DNA from: a virus
DNA: 51,109 bases
Strand: one strand, 5' to 3'
Virus record (IMG/VR): IMGVR_UViG_3300049855_000194
Coordinates: 1-51,109 of that record
In this document: positions 23,039 through 31,461 of the stretch, in pieces
Numbering within the stretch: position 1 is the stretch's first letter
How the letters are laid out: the number at the start of each line of letters is the position of its first letter
The notes under the pieces: generated by a model
Databases searched by the model: none
Told to the model about the DNA's origin: nothing
The model's input: only the letters and a program-made list of their open reading frames with translations
Made by a program: the position numbers and the translations under genes

Positions 23039-23449
23039 TTAGGCAGCAATGCTTGCAGGCTTACGCTTAGCGAGGATGTCTCGGACTTCTGCGGTCAGCT
23101 TGGTCAATTGCTTCAACTTGCTATTGGTCACTGCATCAATGCATGCAGCATCAATCGTATCATCTTCGTCAATGCAGGTTCCCGCTACCTTCGTGAGATT
23201 AGCCAGCGACTGTTCAACAGTGTTGCAGTAGTCTGCAACCTTGCGAATGCTAACGAGTTGCGACTTGTCAGCTTCCTTTAGAAACTGAGTACCGAGACGC
23301 TTGCGCGCTTGTTCTTGTTGCTTTTCGGTACGTTCACCGGGTTGCAGCACGATGGCGATTGAAGCCATAAGGACGCCAGCCTTGAGTACCTTTACAGCCT
23401 TGGCGTTGTAGTTCTTGGCGGCATTGGTCAGATTGAGAGTCTGAGTCAT
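23039..23449 (-). CDS. Unknown 136-aa protein, probably well expressed
   Basis: The ATG at 23449 has AAAGG at a good distance; a longer frame lacks one. N-terminus MTQTLNLTNAAKNYNAKAVKVLKAG, then an all-helical basic protein (RTEKQQEQARKRLGTQFLKEADK; SKLKQLTKLTAEVRDILAKRK). Codons are of the optimal kind, as in the capsid gene. First gene of the leftward arm, next to the divergence region, so probably early. No family recognised. Confidence 0.7.
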   Translation of the reverse strand: MTQTLNLTNAAKNYNAKAVKVLKAGVLMASIAIVLQPGERTEKQQEQARKRLGTQFLKEADKSQLVSIRKVADYCNTVEQSLANLTKVAGTCIDEDDTIDAACIDAVTNSKLKQLTKLTAEVRDILAKRKPASIAA

Positions 23450-23499
23450 GATAAAGCCCTTTCTTGGACTTGTGCTATTGCTTAATTGCAATGCATTTG

Positions 23500-24147
23500 C
23501 TGCCCATTTGTAGGATGGGCAGACGTTGCATAACAAGTATGCAGCTTCCCTATATGTAGCGTAGGGAGTCAAACGTTGTGGACGCATAAACATGCACCGC
23601 AACTACTCGCTCGGGGTTGTCCATATAGACCCGTTCCAGCATCGCTGGCGTTACCTTACCTCTTACTTAGATGTAAACTACTGACATCACCATTCCTACG
23701 CTGTCAAGCGTCACCTCGCTACCCATCGTAGTAGCGCATGGAATGGTGGTAGTATGACCGTTAGCCTTGCTCGCATGCTGGCATTACTGGCAGTCTGTAA
23801 GCGTCTGAGGTGGCATGCATAGCACTCTGGCATGCAGTGTGCTATATGTCTATTACTCTTGTTCCCCTTGTTAGTGAGCGTTAGCTAACCTTGTCCACCC
23901 CTATGTAGATAGGTCCTACTGCACGGCAGTGCCGATGCTGTAGGCTTGTCTGCGGGATGTCCCTAGTGCATGCGCTCTATGTCATGCGCCCTAGGTTGCT
24001 GGCTAGCCTCACTCACTCTATAGTTGTCAACATGCCATCGCTGGCATGTGTGTAGTCTCATCATCGGGGAGCTAGGTGCAAGCGCATTCCCTGCACGTTG
24101 TGGACGCATGCTCTAGTGTATCACACGCAGTGAGCTAGCTAGCGTGT
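23500..24147 (+). ncRNA. Candidate large structured RNA (dense hairpin region)
   Basis: No gene on either strand, GC clearly above flanks. I find at least twelve strong stem-loops in 650 bases: 23500-23522 (8 bp), 23525-23545 (8 bp), 23546-23568 (7 bp), 23636-23648, a three-way junction 23686-23750 (11-bp outer stem, inner hairpins ACGCT/AGCGT and CGCTAC/GTAGCG), 23821-23843, 23900-23913, 23915-23944 (12 pairs), 23962-23995, 24030-24049 (8 bp), 24076-24096 and 24123-24147. Three positions are G-U in plus-strand RNA and A-C in minus-strand RNA, none the reverse, which favours a rightward transcript. A replication origin would be an alternative or additional role. No promoter could be assigned. 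Confidence 0.55.
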
Positions 24148-24232
24148 CAACTACTTGACCGGGGGAGGGTATGCTAGCGTGTGACACAGCGCCGCGGCAA
24201 AAGGGTACGAAACTTTGTGGACGCCAACCCAA

Positions 24233-24314
24233 TACAATTATACTACGCACCCTAGCACACGTCGTACACATTGCAAACATCCCCTCTTCTCCTCCCAGCT
24301 TACAATTATACTAC
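24233..24314. repeat. 14-base direct repeat TACAATTATACTAC (24233-24246 and 24301-24314)
   Basis: Two exact copies 68 bases apart in the short AT-rich segment between the hairpin region and the rightward promoter. A partial third copy (ATACAATTA) overlaps the -10 region at 24374. Could be regulator-binding sites or part of an origin. Confidence 0.6.
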
Positions 24315-24347
24315 CTAACCTCATAAACACATCAAACAACAAACACC

Positions 24348-24375
24348 TTGACTCCCCTAAATCTAATCATAAAAT
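24348..24375 (+). promoter_or_regulatory. Promoter of the rightward arm (leaderless type)
   Basis: TTGACT (24348-24353), 16-base spacer, TAAAAT (24370-24375), then 8 bases to the GTG start at 24384. Same spacing as the other promoters in this genome. The transcript would begin at or within a base or two of the start codon. Confidence 0.78.
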
Positions 24376-24383
24376 ACAATTAC

Positions 24384-24848
24384 GTGTCAGAGTATTATCT
24401 AAACAAATCAACAAAGCTAAAGCTCGTATTGCAAGGTGACGGCACCTACGCAATAGGAGTCAGCGTCTATTCTCCACCAGGAGGTGGCGTGGATACATTC
24501 ATCTACTTGAATGAGAAAACAAAGCTAAAGCTAGTTGATCTAGGAGATGGCACATTTGCCGTTGCAACTAGCGGCAGTGGCGGAGGTGGCGGATCACCCA
24601 CTGGTTCAGCTGGCGGAGATCTTGGCGGTACATATCCAAATCCGTCCGTTAAGCACGTTACTGCGGAAGATAAAGTAATAACTTACAACGGTGACGGCAC
24701 GATTAACGTGATTACTGATTCGCTTGGCACAAAGACTTTCACCTATAACGGTAATGGAACAATTGCGTCCATTATTGGCACAGGTATTTACCAAACAAAA
24801 ACATTCGTCTATGACGGATCAAATAGGATTTCAGAAATAAATGTCTAA
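24384..24848 (+). CDS. Fibre-like virion protein with GDLGGTYPNP motif
   Basis: I place the start at the GTG at 24384, because a TTG further upstream is the -35 box of the promoter. The 154-aa product has two copies of a short unit (YLNKSTKLKLVLQGDGTYAI and YLNEKTKLKLVDLGDGTFAV, residues ~4-24 and ~40-59), a Gly/Ser linker, then GSAGGDLGGTYPNPSV, the hallmark of many phage fibre stalks, and two C-terminal repeats (TKTFTYNGNGTI, TKTFVYDGSNRI). Likely a head or tail fibre component. It overlaps the next gene by 8 bases. Confidence 0.75.
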   Translation: MSEYYLNKSTKLKLVLQGDGTYAIGVSVYSPPGGGVDTFIYLNEKTKLKLVDLGDGTFAVATSGSGGGGGSPTGSAGGDLGGTYPNPSVKHVTAEDKVITYNGDGTINVITDSLGTKTFTYNGNGTIASIIGTGIYQTKTFVYDGSNRISEINV

Positions 24849-25197
24849 AACTATCACGGCGCAGACGCCTGACTTTCCCATTCCTGCTGGGCATGCATTG
24901 CGTGTATGGCACTTTGTGGACGCAGACGGGACGGAGGAATGCAGCAGCTTCGATATGACTGCATACGATGAATGCTCCATTCTCTTCGCTCCTGCTGAAG
25001 ATGGACAGAATCTAGTCAACGTTAGCATCGTAGGCGGATTCACACCCGCTCAGAGCAATGATGTGCTAGATCAACATGGACGTCCGATTGTTGTAGGCGA
25101 TGGCATCTATAACGTAGGGTCAATGGTTCGTTATCTTCGTCCTGTCCGCGCAGTTGGATCAGGGTCTGTCTATCTCTATGCTTTCCGTAAAGCTTAA
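24841..25197 (+). CDS. Hypothetical virion protein, 118 aa
   Basis: Beta-rich protein (RVWHFVDADGTEECSSFDMTAYDECSILFAPAED; SMVRYLRPVRAVGSGSVYLYAFRK) that looks like a small beta-sandwich, as found in fibre accessories. Overlaps the fibre-like gene by 8 bases. No family recognised. Confidence 0.6.
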   Translation: MSKTITAQTPDFPIPAGHALRVWHFVDADGTEECSSFDMTAYDECSILFAPAEDGQNLVNVSIVGGFTPAQSNDVLDQHGRPIVVGDGIYNVGSMVRYLRPVRAVGSGSVYLYAFRKA

Positions 25198-25222
25198 GCA
25201 AGGTAATTAAGAAAGTCTAATC

Positions 25223-25705
25223 ATGAGCAAACTATTTCCACTAACCTTGAAGAATATGCTTGTTGATCTTATTGAGCTAGATAAGAAGCTCGATAAGATT
25301 GATGATGCCGAGAATGTTGCCGCTGCCGCTGAGGCGCGCGCTCGTGCAGCTGGTAAAGCTGTTGAAGCTGCGAATGCGCGGTTGAGTGAGATTGCGCTGG
25401 AGTCCGCAGCTATGGTGAAGCGGTCAGAGAATAATGTGGCAGAAGCTGCGATGCTTGCTAAGCTAGCTATTGAGCAGCAACAGCAGATGGCTAAAGCAGA
25501 GACTGCAAAAGCTGTTAAAAGTAATCTCGACATTATCGCACAGCAGGAGCTTACCATTGTTGCACAAGGTGCTAAAGCTAAAGAGCTTTACGATTATTGC
25601 GCGCAGATGGAAGCTGTTAAAGTCGATAAGCAGAGTGAACTTTTGATGCTAGAAGAGAAGATCACTAAAGCTCGTGAGACAATCGCTACATTGCTAGGGA
25701 AGTAA
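25223..25705 (+). CDS. Alanine-rich coiled-coil virion protein, 160 aa
   Basis: After a short hydrophobic head (MSKLFPLTLKNMLVDLIELD), residues ~20-150 are continuous Ala/Glu/Lys-rich helix with heptads, including QQQQ and repeated AKAE/AKAK. This is typical of fibre shafts or trimeric stalks. It lies between two fibre-like genes, so probably forms or supports a fibre. Confidence 0.65.
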   Translation: MSKLFPLTLKNMLVDLIELDKKLDKIDDAENVAAAAEARARAAGKAVEAANARLSEIALESAAMVKRSENNVAEAAMLAKLAIEQQQQMAKAETAKAVKSNLDIIAQQELTIVAQGAKAKELYDYCAQMEAVKVDKQSELLMLEEKITKARETIATLLGK

Positions 25706-25708
25706 GTC

Positions 25709-25819
25709 ATGTCAGTCTCCTTCTCCAGTAACGTTGTAACCATCAGCGGCAGCACACGCGGCTCGCCCGACACTCTTGCCGGAATCAACGCTGCCATCGC
25801 TACCATCGCAGGACGCTAA
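25709..25819 (+). CDS. 36-aa fibre-associated peptide
   Basis: ATG at 25709 to TAA at 25819, starting 3 bases after the previous stop and ending 3 bases before the next ATG. Product MSVSFSSNVVTISGSTRGSP followed by DTLAGINAAIATIAGR. The first residues resemble the start of the next protein (MSVTITGSKYG). It could be a small capping peptide or a remnant of a duplicated N-terminal module. Confidence 0.55.
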   Translation: MSVSFSSNVVTISGSTRGSPDTLAGINAAIATIAGR

Positions 25820-25822
25820 ACC

Positions 25823-28441
25823 ATGTCAGTCACCATCACCGGCTCAAAATACGGCGACGTAGCACTATCCGCAGTCGGTACGACGACGGTGACGGTGGGC
25901 AGCGGAACTTTTAGTAGCGGGGATTTCGCACGCACAACGCCAAGACTCGTCGGTCTGTTTTCGTCTGCCGGAGCATTCAAGGGCATCAGCTACGTACGTG
26001 CTTATGTTAGCACCACTGAATTACAGCTTGAACGCAAGTTTTTCGATCCGAAAGACGGTGCTGAACTGACACAAGTTTCCGGGGACATTCTGCTCGTAAG
26101 TAAGAATTGGGCCGACATTGCCACGACAGGCATTGCCGTTAGCGCACACAACGTCACGGTTACTGATCGCCTAGAGTGGGGTACGTCAGGTGACGCGAAG
26201 TCGGTGTTCTTCCATGACGAGGGGAAGTACGTCACCTTCTCAAATAATGACGGAAGCACAGATACAAATAAGGTTTTTGGCGGTGTCGTATCGCAAGGGC
26301 ATTTACTAGACTTTGTGAATGGCACTACGTACGGGGGTTGCACCTGGGAAACACTGGCAACCAATAACGGCATTGGCTTACTGACGGCACGCAGCACGTC
26401 AGCATATGGCGTTTTCTATAATCACACATTCCGCAATAATGCGGAATCTGCCGGATACGGCTATGTCGGATCTGGTGCAGATGTAACACCGACCCCACCA
26501 ACTGACTGGGGTCGACTCACCATTCTAGATTGCGTGATAGACTCGCTGGACATGGCTTACGGGCCGGGGCCAATGGCAAACCCGACTCACCAATTACTGC
26601 GTAAGAGTCGCATGGTGTCGAGCAAATCACTCTACTCAATCTTGAGTCGCATTCTTGATGCGCCGAGTGTAGACAATGAGTTTAAGATCGTTGCTAACTC
26701 TGATCGACCGTTGTCCGTTTTTGGTAGCGACAGCGCAGGTAGCCACGTCGTAGGATCGCCCGCCGATGGGCGTACAACCGTGCGAGATATTGGCAACGAC
26801 AACTACTTCTGGCGATCAGGCGGAACACCTTCACAATCAGTGGTTGCGACGAATTGTATCACGTCAGACAAGCGATCAGGCGCAGACCTGGGAGGCGAAC
26901 AAACAAACGCCACTGTGTCGTTCCGGTACACGGATTCATATATCAATCTACAGGCTGCCACGACTGGCGTTGTGCGTCGCGACGGGGATTCGACAGTAGT
27001 TTCTAGCATCGTAGGCACCGGCACATCCTGGGCACCCGTCGTTGAACATGACAACTGGACGGGATACAGCCGCAACTCTGGCTATCCAAAAGGCCCTTGG
27101 ACCTACTCATTTAAGGCTTACGGATTCGGCCCCTTGTCGGGGGCCATTGCTGCAAGCACCGTTGACCTTGGTGTTGCTGGGTCGGCTGACAATGTCGCAT
27201 TCGGCGGCCCACTTATCCAAGTCCCCGACGCCAGCGTCACGCTTTCACAGGCTGCCGCACTGGCACTCACCACACTGCCGACGCTCGACAATGTCTATGA
27301 CCGCACCATAGCGTGGTCAGTCACAGACGCGACGAATGCACAGTATCCGTCTCTGTCTGCATACATGGCAGTCGCGATGGGAACATCGCTAGACTTTGGC
27401 TCACGCAATATTGTCATTGACGCCACTGCTGGCACAGCATTCGCAGTAAACACCGGCACAAACACCGTCACCATCAAAGCGACCACCCTTAGCGCCGGTA
27501 CGAAGTTCACGAAGCTGGTCACATCCGGCACAATCTCCTTTGTGAACGGGGCGGCACCATCCGCAACGCTGCCTTACCAATCCAGCGCAGGCACTAGCGT
27601 CCCCGTCACTGCCGCAAGTATCGTCAGCGGCTCGCGTGTGCAGATTTACGACGTGACCAACTCTGTCGAACTTGATAATGTAGTCATCGGTGGAGGCGGC
27701 TACGTGGGCCGACTCACCTGGACGACGAACAAGACGATCAGACTTCGTGCAATGTATTGCAGTGGCGTCACCGCAAAACTTCCTGTCACGTCGATTGCCA
27801 CTCTGACCAATACGGGCGCGAGCTTTCTTGATGTTCAGGTTGACGATCAAGTTTACATCGATGCTGGAATCAACGGCAGCGCGGTTACTGAATTTGCTGG
27901 CGACTATCCGAACGTTCAAATTGATGTGACCGATCCAGATGGAGTCACCACTGTTCCGCGCATCTATGCGTGGTTTGTCAATAACTTGATGACCAGCAGT
28001 GGTATTGCTTCGTTCTTCGGTGGTCTGACTGCCGACGATGGTGCAAACTTTGTCATCAACACGTCGATGATTAATCTCAAGCTCGATAACACCAACGTTT
28101 CCCCAGTGATTATCGGCGGCGGCCGTCTGTACCATGACGACGGCAGCACGGTGATTGCCGCTGCAAGCAACTCGATCCAGATGGACCCCGACCGGGTGTA
28201 TACGATTGAGACGGGAACGAGTGGATTGACCGGGCCTGAGTCGGCGTTGCTGGCGGATATTGCGCCGATCAAAGCAAAGACCGATAATCTCCCGACGGAT
28301 CCAGCTGATCAATCAGTAATACTAGCTGCGATACCCTCAGCAGCAACGACAGCAACCGCTGTACGTACCGAGTTAACAACAGAACTAGCTTTGATACCTA
28401 AAATCAAACTAGATACCGGAGCCATAGGAGCCGCACTATAA
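25823..28441 (+). CDS. Large fibre/spike protein, foreign base composition
   Basis: An 872-aa protein, rich in Gly, Ser, Thr and Val. The first ~350 residues have short strands with turn-rich loops and 'ILDCVIDS', 'FKAYGF' segments suggesting beta-helix rungs; later parts look like beta-sandwich repeats; the end (IAPIKAKTDNLPTDPADQSVIL) is a linker motif frequent at fibre C-termini. From about 25,850 to 28,300 the DNA is near 55 % GC with C-ending codons; the last ~45 codons return to the genome's AT-rich style. This argues for acquisition of a receptor-binding domain by recombination at a conserved end. Confidence 0.65.
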   Translation: MSVTITGSKYGDVALSAVGTTTVTVGSGTFSSGDFARTTPRLVGLFSSAGAFKGISYVRAYVSTTELQLERKFFDPKDGAELTQVSGDILLVSKNWADIATTGIAVSAHNVTVTDRLEWGTSGDAKSVFFHDEGKYVTFSNNDGSTDTNKVFGGVVSQGHLLDFVNGTTYGGCTWETLATNNGIGLLTARSTSAYGVFYNHTFRNNAESAGYGYVGSGADVTPTPPTDWGRLTILDCVIDSLDMAYGPGPMANPTHQLLRKSRMVSSKSLYSILSRILDAPSVDNEFKIVANSDRPLSVFGSDSAGSHVVGSPADGRTTVRDIGNDNYFWRSGGTPSQSVVATNCITSDKRSGADLGGEQTNATVSFRYTDSYINLQAATTGVVRRDGDSTVVSSIVGTGTSWAPVVEHDNWTGYSRNSGYPKGPWTYSFKAYGFGPLSGAIAASTVDLGVAGSADNVAFGGPLIQVPDASVTLSQAAALALTTLPTLDNVYDRTIAWSVTDATNAQYPSLSAYMAVAMGTSLDFGSRNIVIDATAGTAFAVNTGTNTVTIKATTLSAGTKFTKLVTSGTISFVNGAAPSATLPYQSSAGTSVPVTAASIVSGSRVQIYDVTNSVELDNVVIGGGGYVGRLTWTTNKTIRLRAMYCSGVTAKLPVTSIATLTNTGASFLDVQVDDQVYIDAGINGSAVTEFAGDYPNVQIDVTDPDGVTTVPRIYAWFVNNLMTSSGIASFFGGLTADDGANFVINTSMINLKLDNTNVSPVIIGGGRLYHDDGSTVIAAASNSIQMDPDRVYTIETGTSGLTGPESALLADIAPIKAKTDNLPTDPADQSVILAAIPSAATTATAVRTELTTELALIPKIKLDTGAIGAAL

Positions 28442-28704
28442 TGAAACGTGTTATACTTAGACGAGATGGTACTAGAGTAGAGCTACCACTAATAGAACAA
28501 GCGGTAAGCTTAACTAAAGCTGTGACTCGTGAGATAATGTCAGATACCATACCCCTATCTGACGAAACCGTAACAAATCGTATAGCTATATGTAAAGCTT
28601 GTGACGATATTAGTAAAGATCTTAAAACTTGCACACAATGTGGTTGCATGCTAGAGCACAAGACTCGCTTCCGCACAGCATCCTGTCCACTAGGAAAATG
28701 GTAA
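28441..28704 (+). CDS. Small zinc-ribbon protein (C-x2-C ... C-x2-CGC ... CPLGKW)
   Basis: An 87-aa protein with C51, C54, C64, C67, C69 and C82 in the pattern CKAC-x9-CTQCGC-x12-CPLGKW, a signature of many small phage proteins encoded near tail genes. Its start overlaps the stop of the spike gene (TAATG). The paralogue at 50068 follows the hub gene. Probably a zinc-stabilised accessory to tail-tip assembly; the true role of the family is unknown to me. Confidence 0.75.
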   Translation: MKRVILRRDGTRVELPLIEQAVSLTKAVTREIMSDTIPLSDETVTNRIAICKACDDISKDLKTCTQCGCMLEHKTRFRTASCPLGKW

Positions 28705-28705
28705 C

Positions 28706-30274
28706 ATGGCACTTCCGCTTGAAGAAGGCTACGAGAATCCTTTATATAAAAGGATGTTGGAGTTTAAGTCTAAAATACTTCAATCAGTTAAACTGCAAGG
28801 CAGCGGAAATCTAGCTAGTGGTATAGAGGCAACCCTAGCACCATCTGTAATAAAAGACCCAGACTTCAGCGTATCTGCAGACTACTCAGGGTTGCCAGCG
28901 CTACCAGCTATGGAGGGATATACATTCTTTGGGCAAGCTACTCCAGAATACAATTTCTGTAATCAAAGTTCCCCTTATGTTGTAGTCTTTGAAACCGGGC
29001 CAACAGCATCATTTACTCACACATCTGCTGGTCCTACTCCAGCAGAGATGGACGTAACATTCTCGTCTAATGGTTCCCCAGTAGGTAACTGTAATAAAGC
29101 AAACGTATTTGCACCTATAGAACCCGATCCCAAGGAAGCCGCTCCTAAATGGCTGATCCCTGTAGAAGCTACTGGAAATTGGACGCCACAGGTACTTCGT
29201 GGGCATATAGAAGTTACAGCAGACAAGCCAGAAGAGACTTTAACTTTAAAAGTTTGGAGGTTTAATCAGCAGCTTAATTGCACAGAAAACCCAACAACCT
29301 CTATATTTGTAGTAGATCTAGGTAAGATACGTGAAAGAACCTGTGACCCAAATGCTTATATATACAAGCTTATAAGATTCGACGGTACCTATGCCACTGT
29401 ATCTCCAGACACAAATACAAAGATACTGTATGCTAGCCTAACCTCTGAGCAATACGCCAACACAGGAGATGGTATAGTAGCCTGCTTCGGTGGGGGCTCG
29501 AAAACAACTTTTAAAGCTGACACAGGCACTAAAACGCAAAAATTAGATGAGCTATATCTAGGTATAGTAATACGCTATACCGACGATACGGGTTTAAGAA
29601 CTGTTAGTGGTATATTTAATGAGGATATGTCACTCGAAGAGAATTACCAGGAATACTGTAGAGCGGCGCTACCTTCGATATCTGTGCCATGCACTAAAGC
29701 ATACTTAGACCCTTACACCTCTACAATAGATTATACAGCAGGAGGCAGTGAATCTGACGCAGTAGGGATATGCGTAACATCACCACTTACCTTACCTCAA
29801 AGGGTAACTACAGCTTCTTTATGGACCAGTTACGCCTGGACAGTGAATAAGTATAGCCAATACCTCTGTCAGATACAACACGAATTCTCCGAAACATTTG
29901 AGATTTCTGAGGGCGGGGTTGATGCCGAAGTACGAGTGTATAGGAATTGCGGGTTTGATGCACAGGCAGGCATAAATGTAGAAATCACTACAAATGGAAG
30001 CTTTGTCGTTCCTACTCCTACTGCGGCTTACCCTGGATGCGGCTACAATCCATACACCACACCATGTTTTGTAGGCTGCAACTTCGGTACTATACTATTA
30101 GATGAGATTGGAAGCAAGTCACTAATAGGAAGTATACAATTTGAAGCGTCCGGTACGGAGCTACTGGTGTATGCTACAGTTAGAAGAATAGGAGATGTTG
30201 TATACTTTACAGGTATACATAAGAGAGCAACAGGAGTAGTCAATGTGGAATGCGAACTCAGAGCAGTGCCCTAA
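28706..30274 (+). CDS. Cys-rich structural protein, 522 aa
   Basis: Unrecognised. Beta-rich, with many Cys (e.g. YPGCGYNPYTTPCFVGCNFG near residue 445) and Thr/Pro/Gly segments, no signal peptide. The start is a helical tip (LYKRMLEFKSKILQSVKLQG). Last gene of the first rightward block; it converges on a minus-strand gene with a 4-base overlap and is followed by a terminator inside that gene. Likely a virion decoration or fibre-tip protein. Confidence 0.6.
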   Translation: MALPLEEGYENPLYKRMLEFKSKILQSVKLQGSGNLASGIEATLAPSVIKDPDFSVSADYSGLPALPAMEGYTFFGQATPEYNFCNQSSPYVVVFETGPTASFTHTSAGPTPAEMDVTFSSNGSPVGNCNKANVFAPIEPDPKEAAPKWLIPVEATGNWTPQVLRGHIEVTADKPEETLTLKVWRFNQQLNCTENPTTSIFVVDLGKIRERTCDPNAYIYKLIRFDGTYATVSPDTNTKILYASLTSEQYANTGDGIVACFGGGSKTTFKADTGTKTQKLDELYLGIVIRYTDDTGLRTVSGIFNEDMSLEENYQEYCRAALPSISVPCTKAYLDPYTSTIDYTAGGSESDAVGICVTSPLTLPQRVTTASLWTSYAWTVNKYSQYLCQIQHEFSETFEISEGGVDAEVRVYRNCGFDAQAGINVEITTNGSFVVPTPTAAYPGCGYNPYTTPCFVGCNFGTILLDEIGSKSLIGSIQFEASGTELLVYATVRRIGDVVYFTGIHKRATGVVNVECELRAVP

Positions 30275-31455
30275 TTTATCCACATACTCTGTTCTCGCAT
30301 ATCTATACAAGGGAAGCCAAGCAGGTTCGTTGTTTTCATACAATGAACCTGCTTGTGTTTTATTATCTTAGCTGGCTTGAAAGGCTTATGCCCCTTTATG
30401 GACGCACTATTAGCAGAGTGAATTTTCGACAAGTACTTAGCATTATTTTTGGAGCTAGGATTCTCGGACGCCTCAACATACCTTTTCGTAGGCGTAGGAG
30501 CTACATAGACATCCTCTATAATCTTCCCATATAACTGTGCAAGCACTCTCTTAAGCCTAACCGAAACTAATCCATATTCCCCAGAAGCAGAGTATTCCTC
30601 CACCTTAGCTACAATATCCCTATCATTTATATTGTAAGTCCACTTATACTTAGCTACCTCTTGTGAGAGATTAGCGTCAAATAAAGCAGATATACAATAC
30701 TGCCCATCGTAGTTGCCTAGAGTAATTACATCTGACAGTTCTACGGAGTCGACCTCTGATTCGAAGTAAATACGAATTGCCGCAAACTCGGACTCGCCAT
30801 CGTCTACGAGCTTAACGTAATTCCCCATGGCCTTATTGAAGCAACCATCGGAATGCGTTAGATCTAGTAGATCACTTAGAGCTACCTTAGCAAATACTGG
30901 CATTTCATTAGCAGCTATAATCTTATTCATAACTGGCCGGCCCGCCGTACCATCCGGCTTAATATAAGTTATACCATGCCTACCTAATCCAGCACGTAAG
31001 GGTATCAATCGCATATCCCGACGGTTTACTTTAACAGGTGTAGGTACTCCTGCTACTATAACAGACAAAGTAACTACATCCGATCCATTGCCTTTTATAT
31101 AGGTGTGCCTAGCTAAGCTGAGCAGCATAGATTGCTCAGCTTTTAGCTTACCGTATTTCACTATATGGGCATAACTCTCCGGCATTCTAGAAGCAAGCAA
31201 GTTGTCCACTGTGAAATCAGCATTGTCTTCTTTACGCCCGCCAAGCTTATCGAAATGATTAGCTACTAACGAAAGGAGCGTAATTCCACGGCTAGATACA
31301 AACATGCCTGAGTTATAAGTCCAACGCATCGACTTAACCAGAGCATATAATTCAATATCTAAAAGCGCAATAGCAGCTTCGCCAGTATACCTTGGTATAC
31401 GTAGCATAAAGTGCGTTTCACCTAAGATGTACTCTGTCTTCAGTTTAGCTGGCAT
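30271..31455 (-). CDS. Unknown 394-aa protein with repeated HNH-associated-like beta units
   Basis: Two segments, LYALVKSMRWTYNSGMFVSS-RGITLLSLV (about 32-60) and VAKYKWTYNINDRDIVAK with VSVRLKRVL (about 266-300), follow the 'D-x-x-x-x-KY-x-W-x-x-x-x-x-Y-x-x-R....iyLhrlI' layout of the N-terminal domain of phage HNH endonucleases. No HNH catalytic residues are visible. It stands alone on the minus strand in the virion arm with its own promoter and a leaderless start. Could be a decayed homing endonuclease or a DNA-binding regulator. The C-terminal ~25 residues are encoded across the terminator of the opposing operon. Confidence 0.55.
   Translation of the reverse strand: MPAKLKTEYILGETHFMLRIPRYTGEAAIALLDIELYALVKSMRWTYNSGMFVSSRGITLLSLVANHFDKLGGRKEDNADFTVDNLLASRMPESYAHIVKYGKLKAEQSMLLSLARHTYIKGNGSDVVTLSVIVAGVPTPVKVNRRDMRLIPLRAGLGRHGITYIKPDGTAGRPVMNKIIAANEMPVFAKVALSDLLDLTHSDGCFNKAMGNYVKLVDDGESEFAAIRIYFESEVDSVELSDVITLGNYDGQYCISALFDANLSQEVAKYKWTYNINDRDIVAKVEEYSASGEYGLVSVRLKRVLAQLYGKIIEDVYVAPTPTKRYVEASENPSSKNNAKYLSKIHSANSASIKGHKPFKPAKIIKHKQVHCMKTTNLLGFPCIDMREQSMWIN
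30318..30355 (+). terminator. Terminator of the first rightward block, inside an opposing gene
   Basis: Perfect 11-bp arms CAAGCAGGTTC (30318-30328) and GAACCTGCTTG (30345-30355) followed by TGTTTTATTATC. It lies 44 bases after the stop of the 522-aa gene, within the 3' end of the minus-strand gene. Confidence 0.72.
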
Positions 31456-31461
31456 ACTTTC

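Larger units (their letters stand above)
22327..24923. repeat. Dispersed TTGTGGACGC elements
   Basis: Exact 10-base copies at 22327-22336, 22452-22461 (minus), 23576-23585, 24098-24107, 24215-24224 and 24914-24923, with shorter GTGGACGC copies at 22386, 22627 (minus) and 22841. The copies at 23574 and 24096 share 14 bases (CGTTGTGGACGCAT). They sit in the spacer around the divergence point, mostly outside genes. Confidence 0.85.

Noticed and set aside
22910-23281. 123-codon plus-strand frame
   Set aside because: Overlaps a well-supported minus-strand gene, its hairpin and the micro-operon; start codon has no ribosome site.
23567-23572. TTGACT on the minus strand as promoter of the 136-aa gene
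   Set aside because: No -10-like hexamer at 16-18 bases downstream (the position reads GGGAAG).
24215-24439. 74-codon plus-strand frame across the promoter region
   Set aside because: It would begin in a TTGTGGACGC repeat and run through the promoter at 24348; product is low-complexity Thr/Pro/His.
27401-28312. 303-codon open frame on the minus strand opposite the spike gene
   Set aside because: GC-rich shadow of the long plus-strand gene; composition of the product (Arg/His/Asn rich, no fold) and lack of promoter or ribosome site argue against it.
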